Shown here in pieces: positions 14,464 through 22,532 of a stretch of DNA of 64,000 bases (positions within the stretch are counted from its first letter, which is position 1; the number at the start of each line of letters is the position of its first letter). Source of the stretch: Thermohalobaculum sp039816045 (GTDB taxonomy: Bacteria; Pseudomonadota; Alphaproteobacteria; Rhodobacterales; Rhodobacteraceae); the NCBI GenBank assembly GCA_039816045.1, contig JBCBYB010000022.1, positions 15,880 to 79,879 on the forward strand, read 5' to 3'. Under the pieces are notes generated by a model. The model searched no databases and was not told the origin of the DNA. It saw nothing but the letters and a program-made list of their open reading frames with translations. Made by a program: the position numbers and the translations under genes.

Positions 14464-17015
14464 CGCTCCTCGATCAGGATCTCACGTTTGCCGATGGCGT
14501 TGGCGGTGCTGACGACCCCTTGTGTCTCCATCTCCTCAACCAGCCGCGCGGCCTTGTTGTAGCCGATCTGGAGCTTGCGCTGGATGTAGGAGGTGCTGCA
14601 CTTCCGGTCCCGCGCCACAATCGCGACGGCCCGATCATAGAGCGCGTCCTCGCTGTCGCCGGGTTGGGCGAGGCCGAGCTTCTCCTCGATCAGCGCCTGG
14701 GTCTCCTCGTCCCCGCCTTCGGTGACTGCGCCCACATAGTCCGGCGGGCCGAGGGTCTTGAGGTGGCGCACCACCTCCTCGACCTCATCGTCGCTCACGA
14801 ACGGCCCGTGGACGCGCTTCACCCGCCCGCCCGAGGCCATGTAGAGCATGTCGCCCTGGCCGAGGAGCTGTTCGGCCCCCTGTTCGCCGAGGATGGTGCG
14901 ACTGTCGATCTTTGAGGTCACCTGGAAGCTGATGCGGGTCGGGAAGTTCGCCTTGATCGTGCCGGTGATGACATCGACGGAGGGGCGTTGCGTCGCCATG
15001 ATCAGGTGGATGCCCGAGGCCCGCGCCATCTGCGCCAGCCGCTGAATGCAGGCCTCGATCTCTTTGCCTGCGACCATCATGAGATCCGCCATCTCGTCGA
15101 CGATCACCACGATCAGCGGCATCGCCTCCGGCTCGGTGGTCTCCGTCTCGAACACCGGCTCGCCGGTGTCGGGATCGAAGCCGGTTTGGACTGTGCGTTC
15201 AAAGGCTTCGCCCTTGGCCAAAGCATCGCGGACACGGGCGTTGAAGCCGTCGATACTGCGCACGCCGAGCTTCGACATCCGGCGATAGCGCTCCTCCATC
15301 TCGCCCACGACCCATTTGAGCGCGACCAGCGCCTTCTTCGGATCAGTCACCACTGGTGCCAGCAGATGCGGGATCCCGTCATAGACGCTGAGCTCCAGCA
15401 TCTTCGGGTCGATCATGATCAGCCGGCACTGCTCGGGACTGAGGCGATAGAGCAGCGAGAGGATCATCGTGTTGATCGCCACCGACTTCCCCGAGCCGGT
15501 TGTACCTGCGATAAGCAGATGCGGCATTCGTGCGATATTTGCGATAACCGGGTCGCCGCCGATGGACTTTCCTAGGGCGAGCGCCAGCGGGTGGCGGCTA
15601 TCCTGATAGTCCTCGCTTTCGAACAATTCGCGGAGATAGACCGTCTCGCGTTTTGCGTTTGGCAGCTCGATCCCGATCACCGAGCGCCCGGGCATGGTGG
15701 AGACACGTGCCGCCAGCGCCTCCATCGAACGCGCGATGTCATCGGCGAGGCCGATCACGCGCGCCGCTTTGAGACCCGGAGCGGGTTCGAGCTCGTAGAG
15801 CGTGACCACGGGGCCCGGCTTCACTGCGGTGATCTCGCCCCTCACGCCATAGTCGCTCAGCACGGTTTCAAGCTGGCGGGCGCTCTCCTCAAGCTCTTCC
15901 TCGGAGACCGGCGCGGCACCGCCGGCATTGCCCGGATCAAGCACATCGAGCGGTGGCGTGAGGTACGGATTGCTTGGCTCTTCGATCTTCAGAGGGCCGC
16001 GACCCGGTTGCAGGGTTTCGTCATCTGCATCGGCTGCATCGTCCTGCGTGCGCGCCTGCGGACCGAGCTCCCTGCGCTTGGGAAGGTCGGGGTCCCGCTC
16101 CTCCGTGCGAGTGGCGGGGATTGGGCCGAAGCCTGTCATTTCGTCTCGCGTCCGTCCCGCCTCGCTGAGGGCCCGGATGGCGGAGCCAAGCGCACTGGCC
16201 TCTGCCGCGGCCTCTTGTGCTTCCGGATGGCTCGACATTGCGGGTGAGGTCTTCTTTACGGTTGGACCATCAGTACGGGTGAGCACGCGGCGAAGGGCGC
16301 CGGGTTCCATTTTGGGTCGAGGCAGCCGCGAGAGCCTTGCCCAGGAGGGTGCCGCAGGGAGCCGCATGCCGGTCAGGCTCCGGCCCAGCACTCCCGCAGT
16401 GGTGGCGAGCGACCCACCGAGCCAGCGCCCGAGCGCCGAGAGCTCCGTCCAGACCGTGCCGAGCGCCAGGGCAGTGAGCGCGAGCGCCGCGATCCCAAGC
16501 AGGATCGAAAGCGCCATAAGGGCATAGTGGGTCGGCTGTCCTCCGAGTTCCAGGAGCGTGCCGGCGAGGCTGTCCCCCACATGCCCGCCGAGCCCGATGC
16601 CTGCGGGCCAAGCGGCTCCCGGAGGGTGGGTGGCCGCGAACGCCGCGGTGAAGACCGCGGCTGGAGCGAGGGCGAGCAGGCGTGCCCAGACCCGTTCCTC
16701 GCCCCAGTGGAACATCAGTCGCAGGCCCCAGACCGCCGGAAAGACGGCAAGCAGCCAGGCACCGAGCCCGAGGAAGCGCATGAGGGGATCGGCCAGAACT
16801 GCACCAGGACGACCAAGCCAATTCATCGGAGCACTGCCCGAGGCGCTGAAATGGCTGGGATCAGCCGGGTGGTAGCTCGCAAGCAAAACAGACAGAACAC
16901 CGCCGAGGGCAAAGAGCACGATCCCGCCAAGCTCCGAGACCCGGCGTGCAAGCGCCTCGCGCGTTGCGCCGCCGATCAGGGAGACGGGCCCACTCTCGCC
17001 TGCCAAGAACGCCAT
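14460..17015 (-). CDS. ftsK: DNA translocase FtsK
   Basis: An 851-residue division protein that pumps DNA through the closing septum and helps resolve chromosome dimers. The N-terminus has four hydrophobic segments (for example GGIVLFALGGVLSVLLASY and ALMALSILLGIAALALTALAL) joined by a proline/acid-rich linker to the motor. The motor has Walker A GTTGSGKSVAIN, Walker B LIVVIVDEMADLMM and MATQRPSVDVITGTIKANFPTRISFQV. The last 65 residues are the gamma winged helix that reads KOPS sites (CSTSYIQRKLQIGYNKAARLVEEME). The ATG at 17015 lies just after GGAGG; a GTG one codon earlier is possible. It follows the dapC-like gene by 13 bases. Confidence 0.95.
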   Translation of the reverse strand: MAFLAGESGPVSLIGGATREALARRVSELGGIVLFALGGVLSVLLASYHPADPSHFSASGSAPMNWLGRPGAVLADPLMRFLGLGAWLLAVFPAVWGLRLMFHWGEERVWARLLALAPAAVFTAAFAATHPPGAAWPAGIGLGGHVGDSLAGTLLELGGQPTHYALMALSILLGIAALALTALALGTVWTELSALGRWLGGSLATTAGVLGRSLTGMRLPAAPSWARLSRLPRPKMEPGALRRVLTRTDGPTVKKTSPAMSSHPEAQEAAAEASALGSAIRALSEAGRTRDEMTGFGPIPATRTEERDPDLPKRRELGPQARTQDDAADADDETLQPGRGPLKIEEPSNPYLTPPLDVLDPGNAGGAAPVSEEELEESARQLETVLSDYGVRGEITAVKPGPVVTLYELEPAPGLKAARVIGLADDIARSMEALAARVSTMPGRSVIGIELPNAKRETVYLRELFESEDYQDSRHPLALALGKSIGGDPVIANIARMPHLLIAGTTGSGKSVAINTMILSLLYRLSPEQCRLIMIDPKMLELSVYDGIPHLLAPVVTDPKKALVALKWVVGEMEERYRRMSKLGVRSIDGFNARVRDALAKGEAFERTVQTGFDPDTGEPVFETETTEPEAMPLIVVIVDEMADLMMVAGKEIEACIQRLAQMARASGIHLIMATQRPSVDVITGTIKANFPTRISFQVTSKIDSRTILGEQGAEQLLGQGDMLYMASGGRVKRVHGPFVSDDEVEEVVRHLKTLGPPDYVGAVTEGGDEETQALIEEKLGLAQPGDSEDALYDRAVAIVARDRKCSTSYIQRKLQIGYNKAARLVEEMETQGVVSTANAIGKREILIEER

Positions 17016-17028
17016 CACCCCCTCCGGC

Positions 17029-18228
17029 TCAGCTCAACACATGCGCAACAGCGCCCAGCCCACGGCGCACTTCGTCTTCGGGGGCCACGAGGGCCAGACG
17101 GAGATAGCGGGCACCCGGATCGCCACCGCCCAACCAGTCTGGCGTCGGTCGCGCGAGATAGCCGCCGGGCAGGGCGCGCACTCCCGCCTCGCGCCAGATG
17201 CGAAGCGCTGCCGCTTCCCCATCGCCGACATCGAGCCAGAGAAAGAACCCGGCCTCGGGCGAACTGTAGCCCGGCAGGTTGCCGAGGATTTCATCGGCGG
17301 CGTCGAATTTCTTGCGATAGAGGACGCGGTTCGCCTCCACATGGCGCTCGTCCGCCCAGGCGGCCGTTGCCGCGTGCTGGGCCGGGATCGGCATGGGCGC
17401 CCCCGCATAGGACCGCAGCTGCAGCAGTCGCGCGCGGTTTTCGGGGCCCGTGCAGGCAAATCCGGACCGCAGCCCGGCCAGGTTCGAGCGCTTGGAGAGG
17501 GAGTGGAAGGCGACCAGCCGCTCAGGGTTGCCTCCCCGGCCCGCCAGTGCCTCCAGGGCCCCAGTCGGCGGGTTCTCCCGCCAAATCTCGGAGTAGCACT
17601 CATCCGCGAACACGATGAAATCATGCCGCTCGGCCAGGTCGAACAGCCGCTGCCAATAGCCGAGATCGGCGCAGGCCCCCTGCGGATTGGAGGGCGAGCA
17701 GATGTAGACGACCGTGGTGCGATCGAGCAGGGCCTCGGGCAGTGCGGCAAAGTCGGGCAGATGGCCGGTTTCGGCCGATGCGGGCAGATAAACCGGATCT
17801 GCGCCCGCCGTCAGCGCTGCCACCGCATAGCACTGGTAGAATGGGTTCGGCATGAGCACCGCCGGGCGCTCGCCCCCTTTGGTCTCAGGGCTCAGCGCCA
17901 CGCAAGCGGCGAACAGCCCCTCGCGCGTGCCGTTCAGAGGCAAGATTGACCGGTCCGGATCGCGATAGCTCTCCGCCACGCCGTAGCGGCGCCACAGCCA
18001 GTCGGAGATCGCCTCACGCAACGGCTGGATACCCTCGTTCGGGGGGTATTTCGAGAGCATGGCCGAATGCTCCATCATGATCGGTCCGACAAAGGACGGG
18101 ACCGCGTGCTGCGGCTCTCCGATCGACATGGCAATCGGTTCACCGCCGGCTGGCACACCGTCAAGCAGACGCCGCAGCCTGGGAAAGGCATACTCCGGCA
18201 GGGCCGCAAAACGGTTCGGATACTCCAT
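17029..18228 (-). CDS. dapC: Class I/II aminotransferase, probable succinyldiaminopimelate transaminase
   Basis: A 399-residue PLP enzyme. The cofactor lysine is K246 in FHSLSKRSNLAGLRSGF. Other fold-type I landmarks are YPPNEGIQPLREAI, PSNPQGACADLGYW, FADECYSEIW and the Arg near the C-terminus (RYLRLALV). The overall look (SIGEPQHAVPSFV, ILPLNGTREGLF) is that of the DapC group, which makes N-succinyl-LL-diaminopimelate in lysine and cell-wall synthesis. A place just upstream of ftsK suits a cell-wall role. The symbol is a best guess, as related aspartate/alanine aminotransferases share these motifs. Confidence 0.85.
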   Translation of the reverse strand: MEYPNRFAALPEYAFPRLRRLLDGVPAGGEPIAMSIGEPQHAVPSFVGPIMMEHSAMLSKYPPNEGIQPLREAISDWLWRRYGVAESYRDPDRSILPLNGTREGLFAACVALSPETKGGERPAVLMPNPFYQCYAVAALTAGADPVYLPASAETGHLPDFAALPEALLDRTTVVYICSPSNPQGACADLGYWQRLFDLAERHDFIVFADECYSEIWRENPPTGALEALAGRGGNPERLVAFHSLSKRSNLAGLRSGFACTGPENRARLLQLRSYAGAPMPIPAQHAATAAWADERHVEANRVLYRKKFDAADEILGNLPGYSSPEAGFFLWLDVGDGEAAALRIWREAGVRALPGGYLARPTPDWLGGGDPGARYLRLALVAPEDEVRRGLGAVAHVLS

Positions 18229-18339
18229 AAGATGCCTGTCTCGACGCTGCTCGTGCCCGTTCGAGCGTCTTTGCGCCCGTCGGCAGCACCCTACCTCAGC
18301 CCCGAAAGAAGGTCCAGAAGAGCGAACGAATCGCGGCCA

Positions 18340-19680
18340 TTATTCTGCGAGGAGGGCCTCGATCCGGGCTCCAACCGCCAGCAGGTCCCACTCCGTTCCG
18401 GGTGCGCCGACCAGCATGAGTCCGCACATTGGCGCCGGCAGCGGCACGGTGAGGGCGCAGAGCCCCAAAATGTTCACCAGCCGCGTGTTGCGCAGCGCCA
18501 ACAGGTTGCGCTCGGTGTAATAGTCCTCGTCGTCCAGCAGTCGTTCGGTCTCGGGGGCGAGGCAGGGGACCGTCGGCATCACCAGAACGCCTTCGGTTTC
18601 GATCCGCATGGAAAGGCGACGCGAAATCTCGGCAAGCTCCGTGCGGGCCGCGGCATCGGCCTCTGCGTCGATCTTCGCACCAGACCGGAAACGGGCTTCG
18701 ATCATGGGGAACATCTGGCCCGGGTTGGCTTCGATCGCTTCCCCCCAGTGGCCCCAAGCCTCTGCGGTCACGAGCGGGCTGAGGCGGGCGCAGGTGTCGA
18801 AGGCTTCGGCGATCTCGGGAGCCAGCCCGCGCGAGAGTGCGATCCCGGCAGAGCCAAGCCGGTCGAGGCCAGTTTCGAAGGCCTCCCGTACTGGCGCATC
18901 GCAGCCGTCGAGCACCACGGTTTCGGGGATTCTCAGGCTGACCGATCCAGCCTCGGGAGGCTCCGGCAGCGCATGAGCCGGGATGCCGAGCAATGCCGCG
19001 TAGAGCACCCCGGCATCCTCCACCGTCGTGGTCAGCGGACCGATGGTGTCCAGGCTGGCGGCAAGCGGGATCACGCCCTCGCCGGGCAACGCGCCCCAGG
19101 TGGTTTTAAGCCCCACGAGGCCGTTCCAAGCGGCTGGGATGCGCACCGAGCCACCGGTGTCCGACCCGATGCCGGCTGCCGCAAGCCCGAGCGCCGTGGA
19201 CACCGCGGCCCCAGAGCTCGACCCCCCCGGTGCGCGAGCCGGATCGAACGCATTCGGCGGAGTGGCAGTTATCGGGTTCACGCCGAGCCCGGAGAACGCG
19301 AGCTCGGAGAGATGGGTCTTGCCGAGGCAGATCAGGCCGGCGGCGCTTCCCCGAGCGAGCACGGGCGCGTCTTGGTCAGGCACACGGCCCGCGAGGAGCT
19401 TTGTGCCCCCTTCGGTGACCACCCCAGCGCTGTCGATGTTGTCCTTCCAGCTGATCGGCACTCCGTCGAGTGGACCCACGCGACGCCCCTCTGCCTGGCG
19501 AACTGCAGCTTCGGCGGCTTCGGCACGGGCTCGTTCCGGCGTGGTTCGGGCATAGATGCGGTCCGCGTCCGAATGCTCCGCAATGGCCGTGAGATAGGCC
19601 TCGGTCAATTCCCGAGGATCCACAGCGCAAGATCCGACCGCTCGCCCCTGATCCGCCGCGCTCTTGGAAAGCCAGTCCAT
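18340..19680 (-). CDS. Amidase-signature family protein
   Basis: A 446-residue hydrolase of the amidase-signature family. The Ser-cisSer-Lys machinery is visible: Lys in ISWKDN (about 77) and the Gly/Ser-rich GGSSSGAAVSTALGLAAAGIGSDTGGSVRIPA with both serines. The rest (LVGLKTTWGALPGEGVIPLAASLDTIGP) is characteristic. Substrates range from simple amides to urea derivatives and Glu-tRNA; I see no gatB or gatC nearby, so GatA is unlikely. The ATG at 19680 is chosen because the frame upstream runs into antisense of the divergent gene. It is 111 bases upstream of the aminotransferase gene and may share its transcript. Confidence 0.9.
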   Translation of the reverse strand: MDWLSKSAADQGRAVGSCAVDPRELTEAYLTAIAEHSDADRIYARTTPERARAEAAEAAVRQAEGRRVGPLDGVPISWKDNIDSAGVVTEGGTKLLAGRVPDQDAPVLARGSAAGLICLGKTHLSELAFSGLGVNPITATPPNAFDPARAPGGSSSGAAVSTALGLAAAGIGSDTGGSVRIPAAWNGLVGLKTTWGALPGEGVIPLAASLDTIGPLTTTVEDAGVLYAALLGIPAHALPEPPEAGSVSLRIPETVVLDGCDAPVREAFETGLDRLGSAGIALSRGLAPEIAEAFDTCARLSPLVTAEAWGHWGEAIEANPGQMFPMIEARFRSGAKIDAEADAAARTELAEISRRLSMRIETEGVLVMPTVPCLAPETERLLDDEDYYTERNLLALRNTRLVNILGLCALTVPLPAPMCGLMLVGAPGTEWDLLAVGARIEALLAE

Positions 19681-19767
19681 CGCCGTTCCCGCTCCTTGTC
19701 TTGGGCGTGCCATCGGTCGCACCCCGCCACCTCGACATTCGAGCGGCGGCTCCCAATAGTAAAGCCC

Positions 19768-20973
19768 ATGAACACACAGATCTTCGATGTCGGGATCGTG
19801 GGGGGCGGGCTGATCGGCACGGCGCTTGCCGCAGTGCTGAGCCGGGCAGGAGCTTCCGTTGCGGTACTCGACCGGGTGCCCGTGGAGGCCCGCGCAGCCC
19901 CCGATTTCGACGGCCGCGCCTATGCCTTCGCGCTTGGGTCTCAACGGCTTGCCGCGCAGACCGGCCTCTGGGACCGTCTCGCATCCGAGGCGCAAGAGAT
20001 CGCGGACATCCAAGTCGGCGAGGGCGCCGGGTCTCCAGCACTCCTGCATTTCGACCCACGGGCGCTTGATGAGAGCCGGATCGGCTGGGTCGTCGAGGAT
20101 CACCACCTCCGCCAGGCGCTCTTGGATGCCCCGGCGGGGGAGACCCTCGCTCCCGCCGAAGTTGCTTCGGCGGCGTTCGGTGGCGGTGCCGCAACCCTGA
20201 CACTCGCTGGCGGCGAAACGGTAAGGGCCCGTCTGGTGGTTGCCGCGGACGGCCGCCGGTCCTCGCTGGCGCGCATGGCGGGCATCAGGCGCCTGCGTTG
20301 GGCCTATCGCCAGACCGGATTGGTGGCTGCAATAGCCCACGACCTTCCTCATCACGGCCTCGCCCATCAGAGCTTCTTCCCTGGTGGACCCTTTGCGGTG
20401 TTGCCGCTCCAGGGCAATCGTTCCGCCATCGTGTGGTCGGAGACCGAAGACCGCGCCAAGGCCCTCATGGCCCTCGACGATGCGGCCTACGCCAATGAAC
20501 TCGGATCTCGGATCGGGACGCGCCTGGGGGCGGTTTCGCTGACGGGGAGGCGCTGGGCTTATCCGCTTGATCTGACGCTGGCCGAGCGCTATTGCGCGCC
20601 CCGCCTGGCGCTGATCGGCGATGCCGCACATGGCGTGCACCCAATCGCGGGGCAAGGGATGAACATGGGCCTCCGCGATGTGGCGGCGCTCGCAGAGACG
20701 GTGATCGAGGCCGCGCGTCGGGGCGAGGATATCGGCGCGCTCCCGGTGCTCGAGCGCTATGAGCGATGGCGCCGCTTTGATGCGACGGCCTTCGCGCTCG
20801 GGATGGACGCGCTCAATCGCCTCTTTTCAAACGACAATGCGGCTGTCGCCACGGTTCGGCGCGTTGGGCTGGGGGTGGTCGGCGCCCTTACACCCGTCAA
20901 GCAGGCGCTGATGCGCGAGGCGACGGGCCAGGCGGGCGCTGTTCCCAAGCTTCTCCTGGGCCAACCGATCTAG
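19768..20973 (+). CDS. UbiH/UbiF/VisC-family FAD hydroxylase (ubiquinone biosynthesis)
   Basis: A 401-residue flavoprotein monooxygenase. The N-terminal dinucleotide fold is FDVGIVGGGLIGTALAAVLSRAG. The middle DG motif is VVAADGRRSSLARMAGI, and the second FAD motif is LALIGDAAHGVHPIAGQGMNMGLRDVAALAE, the UbiH-family signature. These enzymes hydroxylate the ring of ubiquinone precursors; alphaproteobacteria use one or two of them (UbiL, UbiM, UbiH types), and I cannot tell which ring position. The frame is open far upstream, but only the ATG at 19768 opens the FAD fold. It is divergent from the amidase gene across 87 bases. Confidence 0.9.
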   Translation: MNTQIFDVGIVGGGLIGTALAAVLSRAGASVAVLDRVPVEARAAPDFDGRAYAFALGSQRLAAQTGLWDRLASEAQEIADIQVGEGAGSPALLHFDPRALDESRIGWVVEDHHLRQALLDAPAGETLAPAEVASAAFGGGAATLTLAGGETVRARLVVAADGRRSSLARMAGIRRLRWAYRQTGLVAAIAHDLPHHGLAHQSFFPGGPFAVLPLQGNRSAIVWSETEDRAKALMALDDAAYANELGSRIGTRLGAVSLTGRRWAYPLDLTLAERYCAPRLALIGDAAHGVHPIAGQGMNMGLRDVAALAETVIEAARRGEDIGALPVLERYERWRRFDATAFALGMDALNRLFSNDNAAVATVRRVGLGVVGALTPVKQALMREATGQAGAVPKLLLGQPI

Positions 20974-20992
20974 GCGCGCGCCCCGCGTCGGC

Positions 20993-21403
20993 TCAGTCCT
21001 CGTCCTCATCTCGGAGATCCCGTGCGACCTCGTCCCGAGACAGCATCTCACGGGTGCGGTCATATTGGTCGAACGTTTCGTCCAAGCGGAACTGGAAATC
21101 TGGCGAGAACTTCAGATGGACCCGGCGCATCACAGCGCGGCGGATCTCGCCACGGGCCTCTGCGAGGGCCTCTAATGCCTCGGCTTCGCCGCGCCCGCCG
21201 AGCGGCATCACATAGGCGACCGCCTGGCGCAGATCCGGGCTCATGCGCACCTCTGAGACCGTGATGCTGCTGCTCTGCATCCCAAGACCATGCGCCTCGC
21301 CGCGGATCAGCACATCCGACAAGGCTCGACGCACCAATTCTCCAACGCGCAATTGGCGCTGGCTCAGTCCGCCGGACTTGGCACTGTCCTGACGTTTGGC
21401 CAT
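20993..21403 (-). CDS. rbfA: Ribosome-binding factor A
   Basis: A 136-residue 30S maturation factor. RbfA features are GLSQRQLRVGELVRRALSDVLIRGE, SSITVSEVRMSPDLRQAVAYVMPLGG, IRRAVMRRVHLKFSPDFQFRLDETFDQYDR and an acidic tail. The ATG at 21403 (MAKRQDSAK) is chosen; the frame continues to 21475 without coding character. It is the expected partner of the infB operon about 1 kb upstream on the same strand. Here it is separated by an oppositely oriented VOC gene, so it must have its own promoter. Confidence 0.93.
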   Translation of the reverse strand: MAKRQDSAKSGGLSQRQLRVGELVRRALSDVLIRGEAHGLGMQSSSITVSEVRMSPDLRQAVAYVMPLGGRGEAEALEALAEARGEIRRAVMRRVHLKFSPDFQFRLDETFDQYDRTREMLSRDEVARDLRDEDED

Positions 21404-21465
21404 GATACAACTCCCGTTTGTACCCACTGGTGGGCCGCCATCCCCTTGCTGTATGCTCCCGAGCC

Positions 21466-21885
21466 ATGAAACCACAAGGCATACTTGAAACAGCGCTTTA
21501 CTCTCAGAACCTAGACGTCGCCGAACGGTTCTATCGGAAGGCGGTTGGGCTCGATCTCCTTTCCCGCTCCGGAGACCGCCATGTCGCTTTTCGATGCGGT
21601 CAGACCGTGCTGATCATTTTCAACCGCAAGTTGTCCATCGAGCGCCCTGTGATGGGCGCGCGGGCGCCGGTGCCTCCGCATGGCACCCAGGGTCCGGGCC
21701 ATGTGTGCTTTAGCGTCTACGGCGAACAGATGCCCCTTTGGGTTGACCGGCTGACCCGCGAGCGCGTGCGCATCGAGGCGGACTTCACCTGGCCGACCGG
21801 AGGACGCTCGCTGTTCTTCCGCGACCCCGACCAAAACTGCGTGGAGTTGGCCGAGCCGCGGATCTGGCCTCCCGCTGAAATGTAG
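21466..21885 (+). CDS. VOC (glyoxalase/dioxygenase-fold) protein
   Basis: A 139-residue protein of the vicinal oxygen chelate superfamily with two beta-alpha-beta-beta-beta units: ILETALYSQNLDVAERFYRKAVGLDLLSRSGDRHVAFRCG and GPGHVCFSVYGEQMPLWVDRL...GRSLFFRDPDQNCVELAEP. The His in GHVCF and the Glu in CVELAE are at metal-ligand positions. Members include lyases, dioxygenases and resistance proteins, so no substrate is assigned. The start is the ATG at 21466. It is divergent from rbfA with a 62-base gap. Confidence 0.85.
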   Translation: MKPQGILETALYSQNLDVAERFYRKAVGLDLLSRSGDRHVAFRCGQTVLIIFNRKLSIERPVMGARAPVPPHGTQGPGHVCFSVYGEQMPLWVDRLTRERVRIEADFTWPTGGRSLFFRDPDQNCVELAEPRIWPPAEM

Positions 21886-21896
21886 GGTGGCAGAGC

Positions 21897-22532
21897 TCAT
21901 GGATCGCCCCACGTGGAGAACGCGTGCCAAGAGCCGATCTCTGAGAGCGCGGCGAAGAGCAGTCCCAGCCGCTCTAGAAGCGCCGTCGCCCGACCGAGGG
22001 CCCACTGATAGGACAAGGTTGCCTCCAGAAAGGCCACGTTTGCAGCGGGCGCGGGCAACCCTGTCGTCGATGGCTCTGGCAGAAACTGCGCTCCGCCCGC
22101 GCTGGCCGCAAAGACTGGATTGTCTCTGTCCGCATAGACGAGACACGACACCCATTGAACTCCGGCAACCATGAGGCCGGTTTGGTCGAGGCGCCACCAC
22201 CGATCCCACAGGAACGGGATGACTGGTACGGAGGTCATCAATTCGCCATGGAGCAACAGCCATTCATAGCTTGGGTGGTTTGTGCTGCGGATGTCGAGTG
22301 AGGTCTCTCGTGCCATCCTCTCCGGCATGATGTCGACGACGAAGTCGTATAGCGCCTGCGCCGCCCGGTCTGGCAGGATCTCGTCTGGCGGGCGGCTTTG
22401 GGCGACCCAGCGCGCGTATGAGGGCGCTGGGCCGGGTCCGCCGGTCGTGCCGTTTGGCCACGGCCTAGAGGGTGCGTTCGACCGTGGTACGCTCGAAGAT
22501 CTCGATGACGTCGCCCTCGCGGATGTCCTCAT
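21897..22532 (-). CDS. Unknown protein downstream of infB (start uncertain)
   Basis: An unrecognised soluble protein on the infB strand. Protein-like sequence runs from about SYARWVAQSRPPDEILPDRAAQALYDFVVDIMPERM to the stop, with an aromatic stretch VPVIPFLWDRWWRLDQTGLMVAG. No motif or family was recognised. The start is doubtful. The longest version (ATG at 22532) overlaps infB by 68 bases with a Ser/Arg-rich piece that looks like a shadow of infB. The next in-frame ATG at 22328 would cut off conserved-looking sequence. The gene ends 12 bases from the convergent VOC gene. Confidence 0.55.
   Translation of the reverse strand: MRTSARATSSRSSSVPRSNAPSRPWPNGTTGGPGPAPSYARWVAQSRPPDEILPDRAAQALYDFVVDIMPERMARETSLDIRSTNHPSYEWLLLHGELMTSVPVIPFLWDRWWRLDQTGLMVAGVQWVSCLVYADRDNPVFAASAGGAQFLPEPSTTGLPAPAANVAFLEATLSYQWALGRATALLERLGLLFAALSEIGSWHAFSTWGDP

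Noticed and set aside
18340..19680. GatA (Glu-tRNA amidotransferase subunit A) as identity of the amidase
   Set aside because: No gatC or gatB is nearby, and the sequence outside the catalytic core does not look like GatA.
18067..19767. Open extension of the plus-strand flavoprotein frame upstream of 19768
   Set aside because: It is antisense to the amidase and aminotransferase genes and lacks domain character. The FAD fold begins exactly at the ATG at 19768.
19681..20655. Open extension of the amidase frame into the flavoprotein gene
   Set aside because: It is antisense to the hydroxylase gene. Amidase homology starts at MDWLSKS (19680).
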